Below, piece after piece: positions 17,489 through 25,223 of a DNA stretch of 64,000 nucleotides (position 1 is the stretch's first letter; every line of letters begins with the position of its first letter). This stretch comes from Haloferax litoreum. Its GTDB lineage: Archaea > Halobacteriota > Halobacteria > Halobacteriales > Haloferacaceae. The notes beneath the pieces were generated by a model. The model searched no databases, was not told where the DNA came from, and saw only the letters and a list, made by a program, of their open reading frames with translations. The translations under genes and the position numbers were made by a program. Where the stretch lies: the NCBI RefSeq assembly GCF_009674605.1, contig NZ_WKJO01000001.1, forward strand, positions 1,984,001 to 2,048,000. The letters are read 5' to 3'.

Positions 17489-18349
17489 TTACCCTGTCTC
17501 GTCGGGAGGCGTCCACCCATCTCCGAGGTCGACGAGGTGGTTCACGCTTCCCGGACCGGTACCAACGTCGGCAGGGGACGAGAGCGCGGCGTGTGTGAAT
17601 GCGATTCCGTGCTGGACGGCCGACGCCAGGTTGTCGCCGTGGGCGAGTCGCGCGACGATGGCGCTGGAGAGCGTGCATCCAGACCCGTGGGTCGCTTCGG
17701 TGTCGATGCGCGGGTTGGTGTACGTCGTCGTCTCGTCGGGAGTGACGAGCCAATCGACGACGGTTCCGTCAGCAGTCTCGACGTGCCCGCCTTTCAGGAG
17801 GACGGCGTCGGCACCCCAGTCGAAGAATCGCTCCGCGACGGCCCGAACGTTCTCGGGGGTGTTTGGGACGACACCCGTCAGTTCGGCCGCTTCGTCCGCG
17901 TTGGGCGTCACGAGCGTCGCCTGTGCGAAGAGGTCGATGTAGGCGTCGATGGCGTCTGTTTCGAGTAACCGGTCGCCCGACGTAGAGACCATCACCGGGT
18001 CCACGACAATCGGTCCGTCGTAGTCGCGAAGGCAATCAGCGACCGTTTCCACCCCGCCAGCGGTGGCCAACATACCAAGTTTGACCGCACCGACGTCGAA
18101 GTCGCGGTGGACGGCGTCGAACTGGGCGCGGACCGCCTCGGTCGGAAGGACGTGCGTCCCGGCGACCCCCTGTGAGTTCTGCGCAGTCGCGGAGACGAGG
18201 ACAGACCCACCGTAGACACCGAGGCGAGTCATCGTCTTGAGGTCCGCTTGGATTCCGGCCCCACCGCCCGAGTCGCTAGAGGCGATAGTGAGCGCGTACG
18301 GCGTCGTCTGAGGGGCAGGCGACGCTGTTCCTCGTGGTGTTTCGGTCAC
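17489..18349 (-). CDS. thiD: Hydroxymethylpyrimidine kinase / phosphomethylpyrimidine kinase
   Basis: The 286-residue ribokinase-fold protein has the HMP-binding SSDSGGGAGIQADLKTM (24-40), GTHVLPTEAV, VVDPVMVSTSGDRLL, and the anion hole motif THGSGCTLSSAI near residue 240. It phosphorylates 4-amino-5-hydroxymethyl-2-methylpyrimidine twice for thiamine synthesis. Many archaeal ThiD proteins carry a fused ThiN domain; this one ends at the kinase domain. It starts with GTG, three bases after the end of thiM, and is the last gene of thiE-thiM-thiD. Confidence 0.94.
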   Translation of the reverse strand: MTETPRGTASPAPQTTPYALTIASSDSGGGAGIQADLKTMTRLGVYGGSVLVSATAQNSQGVAGTHVLPTEAVRAQFDAVHRDFDVGAVKLGMLATAGGVETVADCLRDYDGPIVVDPVMVSTSGDRLLETDAIDAYIDLFAQATLVTPNADEAAELTGVVPNTPENVRAVAERFFDWGADAVLLKGGHVETADGTVVDWLVTPDETTTYTNPRIDTEATHGSGCTLSSAIVARLAHGDNLASAVQHGIAFTHAALSSPADVGTGPGSVNHLVDLGDGWTPPDETG

Positions 18350-18352
18350 GGT

Positions 18353-19177
18353 TCACACCTCGATGCGCTCGATTCGGCCGGTCACGTCGGGCGCGGCGTC
18401 GGCGAGTCCCGCGACGGCGTCGAGGAAGGCAATCTTGTAACTCGCCGGGCCGTGGTACTCGCCGAACGACCCGTCTGCGGCCAGTTCGCCAGCGAGGCCG
18501 TACGAGGCAGTCGCAGAGAGCGCCGCCTGAAGCGTGTCGCCCATCGCCGCCGCGAAGACGGCGAGCGTCACCCCTTGCATGCACCCGGTTCCGACCACGT
18601 TCCCCATCATCGGGTGACCAGTGTGGATTTCGAACGCTTCCTCCTCGGTGGCGACGATATCCGTCTCGCCGGACGCGACGACCACAGCACCCGTCTTTCG
18701 GGCGCAGGCGATGGCCGACACGGCGATATCGCCGTACTCGCCGACGGACTCGACGCCACGAACCTCGGCGTCGTCGCCCGCGATGGCCGATATTTCGCCG
18801 TAGTTCCCGTTGAGAACGTCCACGTCGAGGTCCGTGACGAGACGGTCGGCGACGCGCGTTCGAGTCGGCGTCGCGCCGACCCCGACAGGGTCGACGACGA
18901 GTGGGACGCCGGTGTCGTTCGCCGCCTCGCCGGCGGTCAGCATCGTCTCTTCGCCCGTCGCACTCACGGTCCCCATGTTCAGGAGACACCCGTCGGCGAT
19001 GGCGACCATGTCGGCGACTTCGCGCTCGTCGTCCGACATCACCGGCAACCCACCCCAGTGGAGGGTGATGTTCGCCACGTCGTTCACCGTCACTTCGTTC
19101 GTGACCGAGTTGACGAGCGGTGTCGCCTCCAAGACTGTCGAGAGTGCCGCTTCGAGAGGCACGTCGAGAGCGGTCAT
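18353..19177 (-). CDS. thiM: Hydroxyethylthiazole kinase
   Basis: The 274-residue protein has ThiM markers: VNSVTNEVTVNDVANITL (22-39), VVDPVGVGAT (94-103), and GTGCMQGVTLA with the GTGC anion hole at 196-199. It phosphorylates the thiazole alcohol, the salvage half of thiamine synthesis. Its start overlaps the thiE stop by four bases (ATGA), showing tight coupling. Confidence 0.95.
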   Translation of the reverse strand: MTALDVPLEAALSTVLEATPLVNSVTNEVTVNDVANITLHWGGLPVMSDDEREVADMVAIADGCLLNMGTVSATGEETMLTAGEAANDTGVPLVVDPVGVGATPTRTRVADRLVTDLDVDVLNGNYGEISAIAGDDAEVRGVESVGEYGDIAVSAIACARKTGAVVVASGETDIVATEEEAFEIHTGHPMMGNVVGTGCMQGVTLAVFAAAMGDTLQAALSATASYGLAGELAADGSFGEYHGPASYKIAFLDAVAGLADAAPDVTGRIERIEV

Positions 19178-19818
19178 CGCTGTGTCCTCCCCGATTCGAC
19201 CGCAGCAGCGAGACGGCGCGTCGCCGCCGCCGGGTCGTTAGCGGCCGTAATCTCTGAGATGACGGCGACACCGTCGGCACCTGCGGCGACGACATCGGCG
19301 GCGTTCTCCGCCGAGATACCACCGATGCCGACGAGCGGAATCGACACGGCGTTGGCGACTGCTTCGACCGTCTCCAGACCGATTTCGGTCTGTTCGACCG
19401 TGGTCTGCTTCGACGACGTTACGAAGACGGCACCGACGCCGAGGTAGTCCGCTTCTGCGTCCTCGGCGGCCTTCGCACCCGCGACAGTCGACACCGAGCG
19501 ACCGATGATGGCGTCTGGGCCCAGTTGGGCACGCGCGACGTCGACGGGAACGTCGTCGTCGCCGAGGTGGACGCCGTCCGCGTCGACTGCGACGGCGATA
19601 TCGACCCGGTCGTTGACGACGAGTGGGACACCGGCGTCGGCGGTCATCGCACGGAGTTCGCGGGCGAGGTGGTATCGCTCGCAGGCGGGGACGTTCTTCT
19701 CACGAAGTTGGACGACGTCGACGCCGCCCTCGAGTGCGGCCGAGACCACGTCCACCGTCGACCGCGCTTCGGAGAGGGTCGACTGAGTGACGAGGTACGT
19801 ATCCATCGAGATATTCAT
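19174..19818 (-). CDS. thiE: Thiamine phosphate synthase
   Basis: The protein (214 residues from 19818, 210 from the ATG at 19806) is a ThiE barrel with VVQLREKN (35-42), VNDRVDIA, DGVHLGDDDVP, VGAVFVTSSK and VGIGGIS. It joins HMP pyrophosphate and thiazole phosphate to give thiamine phosphate. The ATG at 19806 may be the real start, because the TATA-like CTAATACAAC lies about 23 bases before it. It heads the thi operon. A 14-base element in its promoter recurs upstream of tenA. Confidence 0.95.
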   Translation of the reverse strand: MNISMDTYLVTQSTLSEARSTVDVVSAALEGGVDVVQLREKNVPACERYHLARELRAMTADAGVPLVVNDRVDIAVAVDADGVHLGDDDVPVDVARAQLGPDAIIGRSVSTVAGAKAAEDAEADYLGVGAVFVTSSKQTTVEQTEIGLETVEAVANAVSIPLVGIGGISAENAADVVAAGADGVAVISEITAANDPAAATRRLAAAVESGRTQR

Positions 19819-19822
19819 TGGT

Positions 19823-19836
19823 TGTATTAGTCAGTG
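19823..19836. promoter_or_regulatory. Shared element TGTATTAGTCAGTG at the thiE promoter
   Basis: This 14-base sequence differs at two positions from the one upstream of tenA (24375-24388). On the transcribed strand it reads CACTGACTAATACA and overlaps the likely TATA element of thiE. It is a candidate operator for a thiamine-responsive regulator of the ThiR kind; part of the similarity could be TATA-like composition. Confidence 0.4.
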
Positions 19837-19912
19837 TTCGACCGGGCCGTGAAAACAGTTGTTGATGGATACCCAACACGAGTGGAGGGAGAGAGAGGGA
19901 CCGGGAATCTCG

Positions 19913-20749
19913 TCAGTTGAGGTCGGTTCGCCGGAAGACGAGGTACCCGAGGACCAGTGGAATCGTGGTCCACGCCGCGAGGACGAGCGCGAAGACCCAC
20001 CACTGCGCGTAGAACGGAACTGGGCCGCCGAGGAGTGCCTCCGCACCGGGTATCGCTGGATTGTTCGCACTCAGCACCGCGGTCACCAGCGCACTGTACG
20101 CGCCGGAGGGACTCAGTCCCTCGACGAGGATGTACCACGCTGGGACTGTCGACGACGGAAACTCACCGAGGACGACGAGGTGGGCCCCCTGTGGGACGAG
20201 GTCCCAGAGGAGTGCTAACCCGAGGTAGACGGCGATACCGAGCGTCATCGCTCGTGCACGAGTGGCCGTCGCGGCGGAGATACCGATAGCGATGCCGACG
20301 AAGGAGACACCGAGCGCAGCGGTCAGGAGTACAATCAGTCCGAACGTCGCGACGGGGAGTTCGCCGTAGACGAGGAAGGCGAGGAGGCCCGCGATGAGGA
20401 CGCCGATGCCGACGCCGGCGACGACGACACCGCTCCGACCGACGAACTTTCCGAGGACGACCGTCCCACGGGCGGGTTTCAGGCCGAGCAAGAGGCGGAG
20501 ACTCCCAGATTCACGCTCACCGGCGATGGCGAGGTAGGCCGCGACGAGCGAGACGATTGGGACGAGCATGGCCGCGAACTCCGTGGCCGCACCGAGTCCG
20601 AGGAGGACAGACCCGTCGAACTCCGGGATGAGAAGCGGCACGAGTGACGTGAGGCCCATGACGAGAGCGACGACGGTGACGAGTCCCCAGAGCAGTTTCG
20701 ACCGGACCGCGTCGTCGAACTCCTTGGCCGCGATGACGGACCAACTCAT
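19913..20749 (-). CDS. ABC transporter permease (ABC-2 type)
   Basis: The 278-residue protein begins MSWSVIAAKEFDDAVRSKLLWG, as in haloarchaeal ABC-2/NosY-type permeases, and has six hydrophobic spans with the motif RESGSLRLLLGLKPARGTVVLGKFVGR between spans two and three. It would form the membrane channel for the ATPase encoded directly upstream, with which it overlaps by four bases. The exported substrate is unknown. A paralogous family acts in copper/NosY-like and antibiotic export systems. Confidence 0.86.
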   Translation of the reverse strand: MSWSVIAAKEFDDAVRSKLLWGLVTVVALVMGLTSLVPLLIPEFDGSVLLGLGAATEFAAMLVPIVSLVAAYLAIAGERESGSLRLLLGLKPARGTVVLGKFVGRSGVVVAGVGIGVLIAGLLAFLVYGELPVATFGLIVLLTAALGVSFVGIAIGISAATATRARAMTLGIAVYLGLALLWDLVPQGAHLVVLGEFPSSTVPAWYILVEGLSPSGAYSALVTAVLSANNPAIPGAEALLGGPVPFYAQWWVFALVLAAWTTIPLVLGYLVFRRTDLN

Positions 20750-21690
20750 CGTTCTGCCTCCACGGCCATCGGTTCGTCCACGGGGTGCGTGTACGCCGAA
20801 AACAGGTCTTCGAGCGACGTCTCGTGTGTCTCGATGTCGAGGATGCGACTACCTCCCTCTCGGACTCGGTCGACGAGTGTGACCTTCGAGGTTGGGTCTG
20901 TGCACGTCGCTTTGACGACGCTTCCGTCGAGTGCTACGTCGGTGATACCGTCGATGTCGTCGAACTCGACGCCGACTGGCGGCGTGTCGACGGCGAGCGT
21001 AATCGTCGCGCCAGTCCCGACCGCTTCGCGCAGGCCGTCGATGGTGTCGATGGCGACGAGTCGCCCACGCGAGAGGATGCCGACGCGGTCACACACCGCT
21101 TCGACCTGACTGAGGATGTGTGACGAGAAGAACACCGTTCCGCCCGCGTCGGCGTGGGACCGCGCCAGCGCTCGAATGTCGCGGATACCGTCCGGGTCGA
21201 GGCCGCTCGACGGTTCGTCGAGGATGAGTACGTCGGGGTCCCCGACGAGTGCCATGCCAAGTGCAAGGCGTTGACTCATCCCTTTCGAGTAGGTTCCAGC
21301 AGGTCGGGCCGCCGCATCCGCGTCCAACCCGACGCGAGCGAGAATCTCGTCTGGGTCGTCGTCGCTCTCCTTCAGTGAGATGGCGAATTCGATGTGTTTG
21401 CGCCCCGAGAGGCGGTCGTACAGACTGTACCCGTCGGGGAGGATACCGACGCGTTTGTGAACCGCTTCAGCCTCGTCTTGGGCGTCGTATCCGAGGATGG
21501 TCGCCGACCCCGAGGTGGGCCGGACGAAGTCCATCAGCATGTCGATGGTCGTCGATTTCCCGGCACCGTTCGGGCCGAGGAAGCCGAACACTTCTCCTTC
21601 TTCGACCGTCAACGAGAGGTCGGAGACTGCGTACACGTCGTGGCCGTACCGCTTCGTCAACCCAGTCGTCTCGATGGCGGGCACGGTCAC
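20746..21690 (-). CDS. ABC transporter ATP-binding protein (drug-exporter/NosF type)
   Basis: The protein has Walker A LGPNGAGKST, the Q-loop region around GILPDGYSLYDRLSGRKHIEF, signature YSKGMSQRLALG, Walker B LILDEPSSGLD, and the H-loop FFSSHILSQVEAVCD. The C-terminal extension is typical of CcmA/NosF-type exporters. I start it at a GTG at 21690 (VTVPAIETTGLTKRYG). The frame can extend to a GTG at 21741, which adds a Ser/Pro/Arg-rich tail of 17 residues. It is translationally coupled to the permease. Confidence 0.86.
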   Translation of the reverse strand: MTVPAIETTGLTKRYGHDVYAVSDLSLTVEEGEVFGFLGPNGAGKSTTIDMLMDFVRPTSGSATILGYDAQDEAEAVHKRVGILPDGYSLYDRLSGRKHIEFAISLKESDDDPDEILARVGLDADAAARPAGTYSKGMSQRLALGMALVGDPDVLILDEPSSGLDPDGIRDIRALARSHADAGGTVFFSSHILSQVEAVCDRVGILSRGRLVAIDTIDGLREAVGTGATITLAVDTPPVGVEFDDIDGITDVALDGSVVKATCTDPTSKVTLVDRVREGGSRILDIETHETSLEDLFSAYTHPVDEPMAVEAER

Positions 21691-21933
21691 CACGTCCCCC
21701 CGAGATGGTCGGGGCACTGAGGGTCGCTCCGATTTGGCCACTGTCGAGTCCAGAAGAGGTTCATGTCGGTAGAGACGGCTCTCACGAAGTAAATAGTCGC
21801 ATCACATTCTCACCCCGTGGTAGGCTCGATTCCACGTGGCTCTCTGACCCGGTATGGTCGTCGTTCCCGGAGAGTGAGAGTCTGAAACGGCCATTATCCC
21901 CACTGACGACGAATAGTCACCCGGTGACCGCAG

Positions 21934-22518
21934 ATGGCGTCATTCCTCGTCGTATACGGAAGTAGCGAAGGACAGACAGCGAAAATATCGGAGCGAATCG
22001 TAGACGTGCTTGCAGACCGTGGCCACGAGGCCACCGCCGTCTCCGCAGGTTCGGTTCCGACGGACGTAGACCCGGACGCGTTCGACGCGATACTCGTCGG
22101 GTCGTCGATTCACATGGGCAAGCACGCCAAGCCCGTCTACACGTTCGTCCGCGAGAACCGCGCGGCGCTCGAAGACCGGCCGAACGCGTTCTTCCAGGTG
22201 TCGATATCGTCTGCCAACCCGGACGACGAGGCACAGGCCCACGCAGCGACGTACGTCGATGAATTCATCGAAGGGTCTGGATGGCACCCAGACAGAATCG
22301 CCCTCTTCGGTGGCGCACTCCGCTACTCGAAGTACGGGTTCCTCACTCGAATCGTGATGAAGCGTATCGCGAGGGATGCGACCGGTGACACGGACACCTC
22401 GCGCGACTACGAGTACACCGACTGGGACGAAGTCGAGGCGTTCGCGGCGGACGTCGCATCACTGGTCGAGACTGGCGACGTGTCCGCGAGTGGCGAATCG
22501 GAGGGGACGCAGGCGTGA
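21934..22518 (+). CDS. Flavodoxin-domain protein, HemG-like
   Basis: The 194-residue flavodoxin-fold protein has the FMN loop VYGSSEGQTAKIS, GSSIHMGKHAKPV, and the HemG block GALRYSKYGFLTRIVMKRIARDATGDTDTSRDYEYTDW (about residues 125-165). Menaquinone-dependent protoporphyrinogen oxidases of the HemG type share this block. A role in haem synthesis is therefore possible, but many haloarchaeal copies are only distantly related. Its end overlaps the next gene by four bases (GTGA). Confidence 0.82.
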   Translation: MASFLVVYGSSEGQTAKISERIVDVLADRGHEATAVSAGSVPTDVDPDAFDAILVGSSIHMGKHAKPVYTFVRENRAALEDRPNAFFQVSISSANPDDEAQAHAATYVDEFIEGSGWHPDRIALFGGALRYSKYGFLTRIVMKRIARDATGDTDTSRDYEYTDWDEVEAFAADVASLVETGDVSASGESEGTQA

Positions 22519-23399
22519 GGACAGCGGGGTCTGCCGTGCAGACTGATACTGCCGTGTCTCTCCCGAGGCCGTACGTCGTGGCGTCGGCTCTGACGCTCTC
22601 CTTAGCCGCCGCAGCGACGCTCGTCGGGTTGTTCGTCCCCGACTTCTACCGCGACGCGCCTGCGCTCGTCGCGCAGGTGTACGGACAGGACGCATTGACG
22701 CTCGTCGTCGCGCTTCCGGTCCTCGCGGGGTCGCTCTCGCTCGCACGTCGAGGGTCACAAAGCGGGTACGTCGTCTGGCTTGGCGTGACCGGATACCTCC
22801 TGTACACGTACGCCTCGTACGCGTTCATGACGGCGTTCAACGAACTGTACCTCGTCTACGTGGCCCTGTTCGCACTCACGCTGTTCACCTTCGTCGGCGG
22901 GATGCTCCGACTCGACGCCGTGGCGCTTCGTGAGCGAATGGGTGACCACCCAGTGCGCGCGTACGTCGTGTTTCAGGTGGTCGTCGCCGTCGTCGTTGCG
23001 GCACTGTGGCTTTCGGAAATCGTCTCCGCGACGCTGGGTGGAACCGTCCCCGTGAGCATCCATGAGATGGGCATCCCGGTGAACGTCATCCACACACTGG
23101 ACCTCGCCGTCTTCGTTCCCGGCCTCGTCCTCGCTGCGTATTGGCTCTGGCGCGGTGACGCTCGTGGATACGCACTGACCGGCGTCCTCGTCGTCAAGGC
23201 GACGACGCTCGGATTGGCCGTCTTGTCGATGGTCGTCTTCATGGTTCGCGACGGCCACGCCATCGTCCTCCCACAGGTGATTATCTTCGCCGCGTTCAGT
23301 CTCGCCGGATTGGCGTTAGTCGGCAGATTCGTCACGGCCATCCGGGGCGCATCGCCGACGACGACGCGGACGACACAGACGAGCGGTGAGATTCGATAG
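22515..23399 (+). CDS. Uncharacterised polytopic membrane protein
   Basis: The 294-residue protein starts with GTG inside the stop region of the HemG-like gene. It has seven or eight hydrophobic segments and few loops. I recognise no conserved catalytic motif; the stretch YLLYTYASYAFMTAFNELYLVYV between spans is tyrosine-rich. Coupling to a flavodoxin suggests a membrane redox partner, but that is only context. Confidence 0.72.
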   Translation: MRTAGSAVQTDTAVSLPRPYVVASALTLSLAAAATLVGLFVPDFYRDAPALVAQVYGQDALTLVVALPVLAGSLSLARRGSQSGYVVWLGVTGYLLYTYASYAFMTAFNELYLVYVALFALTLFTFVGGMLRLDAVALRERMGDHPVRAYVVFQVVVAVVVAALWLSEIVSATLGGTVPVSIHEMGIPVNVIHTLDLAVFVPGLVLAAYWLWRGDARGYALTGVLVVKATTLGLAVLSMVVFMVRDGHAIVLPQVIIFAAFSLAGLALVGRFVTAIRGASPTTTRTTQTSGEIR

Positions 23400-23528
23400 A
23401 CTGTGCGCGACGACGGACGTTCTCACCCACTTGGAACTGTGTGGTGAGTACATCCACTCACGGACGAAATACCAACCAACGAACGGGTATCCTCCCGAGC
23501 GCATCTATGCGCTGACTGGATTCAACTG

Positions 23529-24350
23529 GTGGTTACATTGAAAACACGCACACTCGGCATCGTGGTAGTCGTCCTCCTCCTCCTCGTCGCCGTCGTCGGT
23601 GGTGGTCTGTGGGCAGTCGGACGTCTCTCGTTCCTCGATTCGTACAGAAGCGAGTACGACTACACGGTCCGCGTCTCGGCAGACGAACCGATTTCGAACG
23701 TGACTATCTTCGTTCCGTTACCGGTCCACGACGGAACGTCGGACGTCGGCACCGTCGTCGAGACGCGCGAGTACTTGAAGCCCGATTCGTGGACGTACTC
23801 GGTCGTCGAGACCAGACACGGTCCGATGCTTCGGATTCAGGCAGACGAGATACCCGCTGAACCGACGTACCATCGGGCAGTCATCGAGAACGACCGGCTA
23901 GTGCGCTGGGAACAGATTCCGGTCGAAGAGTACGTCCAAAACGACTCTGAGACGGTTCGCGTCGAACACGACGCGGTCGAAGTCAACGCCGACCTGGCGA
24001 CGAACCGGTCTATCGATACGAAATCGCCCGAACGGGCAGAGCCACTCCTCAACCCCCGGTCGAACGCACGGGCGGTCCCGTGTGAGTGGCCACACGACGC
24101 CGACGAGACACAGTGTTACTCGTACGACACCATGATCTTCGTCGAGTACGACGGTCCGGAGACGACGAACCTCACGGTGACGAGCGAACTCCGCGGGGGG
24201 AACTCGTGGTGGGTCGGCGGGTGGAATTTCAACGAGTACACCGACCGCGTCTACGTCTACGACCTCCCGGGCGACCAACAGGGGTGGGTCGTCGTCCAAG
24301 GCGAACTCCAGACGGGCGTCGGGAACTACCCACTAAACCCACCGCAGTAA
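23529..24350 (+). CDS. Uncharacterised membrane-anchored extracytoplasmic protein
   Basis: The 273-residue protein has one N-terminal hydrophobic segment (about residues 9-30) and then a mostly beta domain with no further span, so it is probably anchored with its bulk outside the cell. Two cysteines (in CEWPHD and QCYSYD) are close enough for a disulfide. Several Asn-x-Thr/Ser sites (for example NVTIF, NLTVT, NDSE) could be N-glycosylated. The start is GTG. No family is recognised. Confidence 0.68.
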   Translation: MVTLKTRTLGIVVVVLLLLVAVVGGGLWAVGRLSFLDSYRSEYDYTVRVSADEPISNVTIFVPLPVHDGTSDVGTVVETREYLKPDSWTYSVVETRHGPMLRIQADEIPAEPTYHRAVIENDRLVRWEQIPVEEYVQNDSETVRVEHDAVEVNADLATNRSIDTKSPERAEPLLNPRSNARAVPCEWPHDADETQCYSYDTMIFVEYDGPETTNLTVTSELRGGNSWWVGGWNFNEYTDRVYVYDLPGDQQGWVVVQGELQTGVGNYPLNPPQ

Positions 24351-24374
24351 GGCGGTCTTTACCCCTATATCGAA

Positions 24375-24388
24375 TGTATTAATTAGTG
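24375..24388. promoter_or_regulatory. Shared element TGTATTAATTAGTG upstream of tenA
   Basis: Twelve of 14 bases match the element at the thiE promoter. It lies upstream of the likely tenA TATA box (TTATATG, about 24400-24407). It is flanked by CGAAT and ATTCG, which form a wider inverted repeat (24371-24395). Confidence 0.4.
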
Positions 24389-24433
24389 ATATTCGTCAGT
24401 TATATGTGCCGCAGGACGAATTGCGTTCCACCG

Positions 24434-25105
24434 ATGGGATTCAGCGACCACCTCCTCGAAGTCGGTGCGGACCACTGGGACGCACAGAAAGAACACCCGT
24501 TCGTGGTCGAACTCGCCGAGGGAACCCTCGACGAAGCGGCGTTCCTCCACTGGGTGCGACAGGACTACCACTACCTTCTCGACTACGCGCGGACTTTCGC
24601 CCTTCTCGGAGCGAAGGCCGAAGACGAAGAGACGATGGCCCACCTCTACGGTGTCGCACACCGAGTCGTCGACGACGAGATGGACCTCCACCGCGAGTTC
24701 GCCGCCTCCTACGGGGTGTCCCCCGCTGACCTCGTGGCGACTGAGAAAGCGCCGACGTGTGTCGCGTACACCAACTACCTGCTCCGGGTCGCCCGTGAGT
24801 GCCCCCTCCCCGTCGGTGCGGCGGTCATCTACCCGTGTGGACAGGGGTATCTCGACATCGCAGACCACATGGCTGAACTGTCCGACGGCGACCACCGATA
24901 CACGCCGTTTATCGAGAAGTACACGAGTGACGGGTTCCGCGACGCCGTCGCGTGGATTCGCGAGTTCGTCGACGAGATGGCCGAGGCGTACCCCGACCAA
25001 CGCGACGCGATGGAAGACGCGTTCCGTCGAAGCACGAAACTCGAACACACCTTCTGGGAGATGGCTTACACCGGCGAGGAGTGGCCTACGACCGAAACAG
25101 CGTAA
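24434..25105 (+). CDS. tenA: TenA-family thiaminase II / aminopyrimidine aminohydrolase
   Basis: The 223-residue all-helical protein keeps the catalytic positions of Bacillus subtilis TenA with the same numbers: Asp44 and Tyr47 in RQDYHYL, Cys135 in VIYPCGQGY, and Glu205 in KLEHTFWEM. TenA hydrolyses aminopyrimidine breakdown products of thiamine so the pyrimidine can be reused, complementing the ThiE-ThiM-ThiD set at 17.5-19.8 kb. The ATG at 24434 fits a TATA element about 27-30 bases upstream; the longer frame adds 16 residues with no support. Confidence 0.92.
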   Translation: MGFSDHLLEVGADHWDAQKEHPFVVELAEGTLDEAAFLHWVRQDYHYLLDYARTFALLGAKAEDEETMAHLYGVAHRVVDDEMDLHREFAASYGVSPADLVATEKAPTCVAYTNYLLRVARECPLPVGAAVIYPCGQGYLDIADHMAELSDGDHRYTPFIEKYTSDGFRDAVAWIREFVDEMAEAYPDQRDAMEDAFRRSTKLEHTFWEMAYTGEEWPTTETA

Positions 25106-25223
25106 CTTGGGGAGCGACGGCGGCGGTTGACCCCACAGACGACACCACCTCACCGCTACCGCTCGGGGCAAAGATGGCGGCGCGCACACACATTTTTCCC
25201 GTCTTACACAATTATACATTATA

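Noticed and set aside
18248-19447. Long open frames on both strands across thiM and thiE
   Set aside because: They are out of frame with thiM and thiE, whose motifs are complete, and give Arg-rich low-information products.
19806-19912. Possible TPP riboswitch upstream of thiE
   Set aside because: The leader is only a few bases long if the TATA-like element is used, and no thi-box helices were seen. Haloarchaea are not expected to use this riboswitch.
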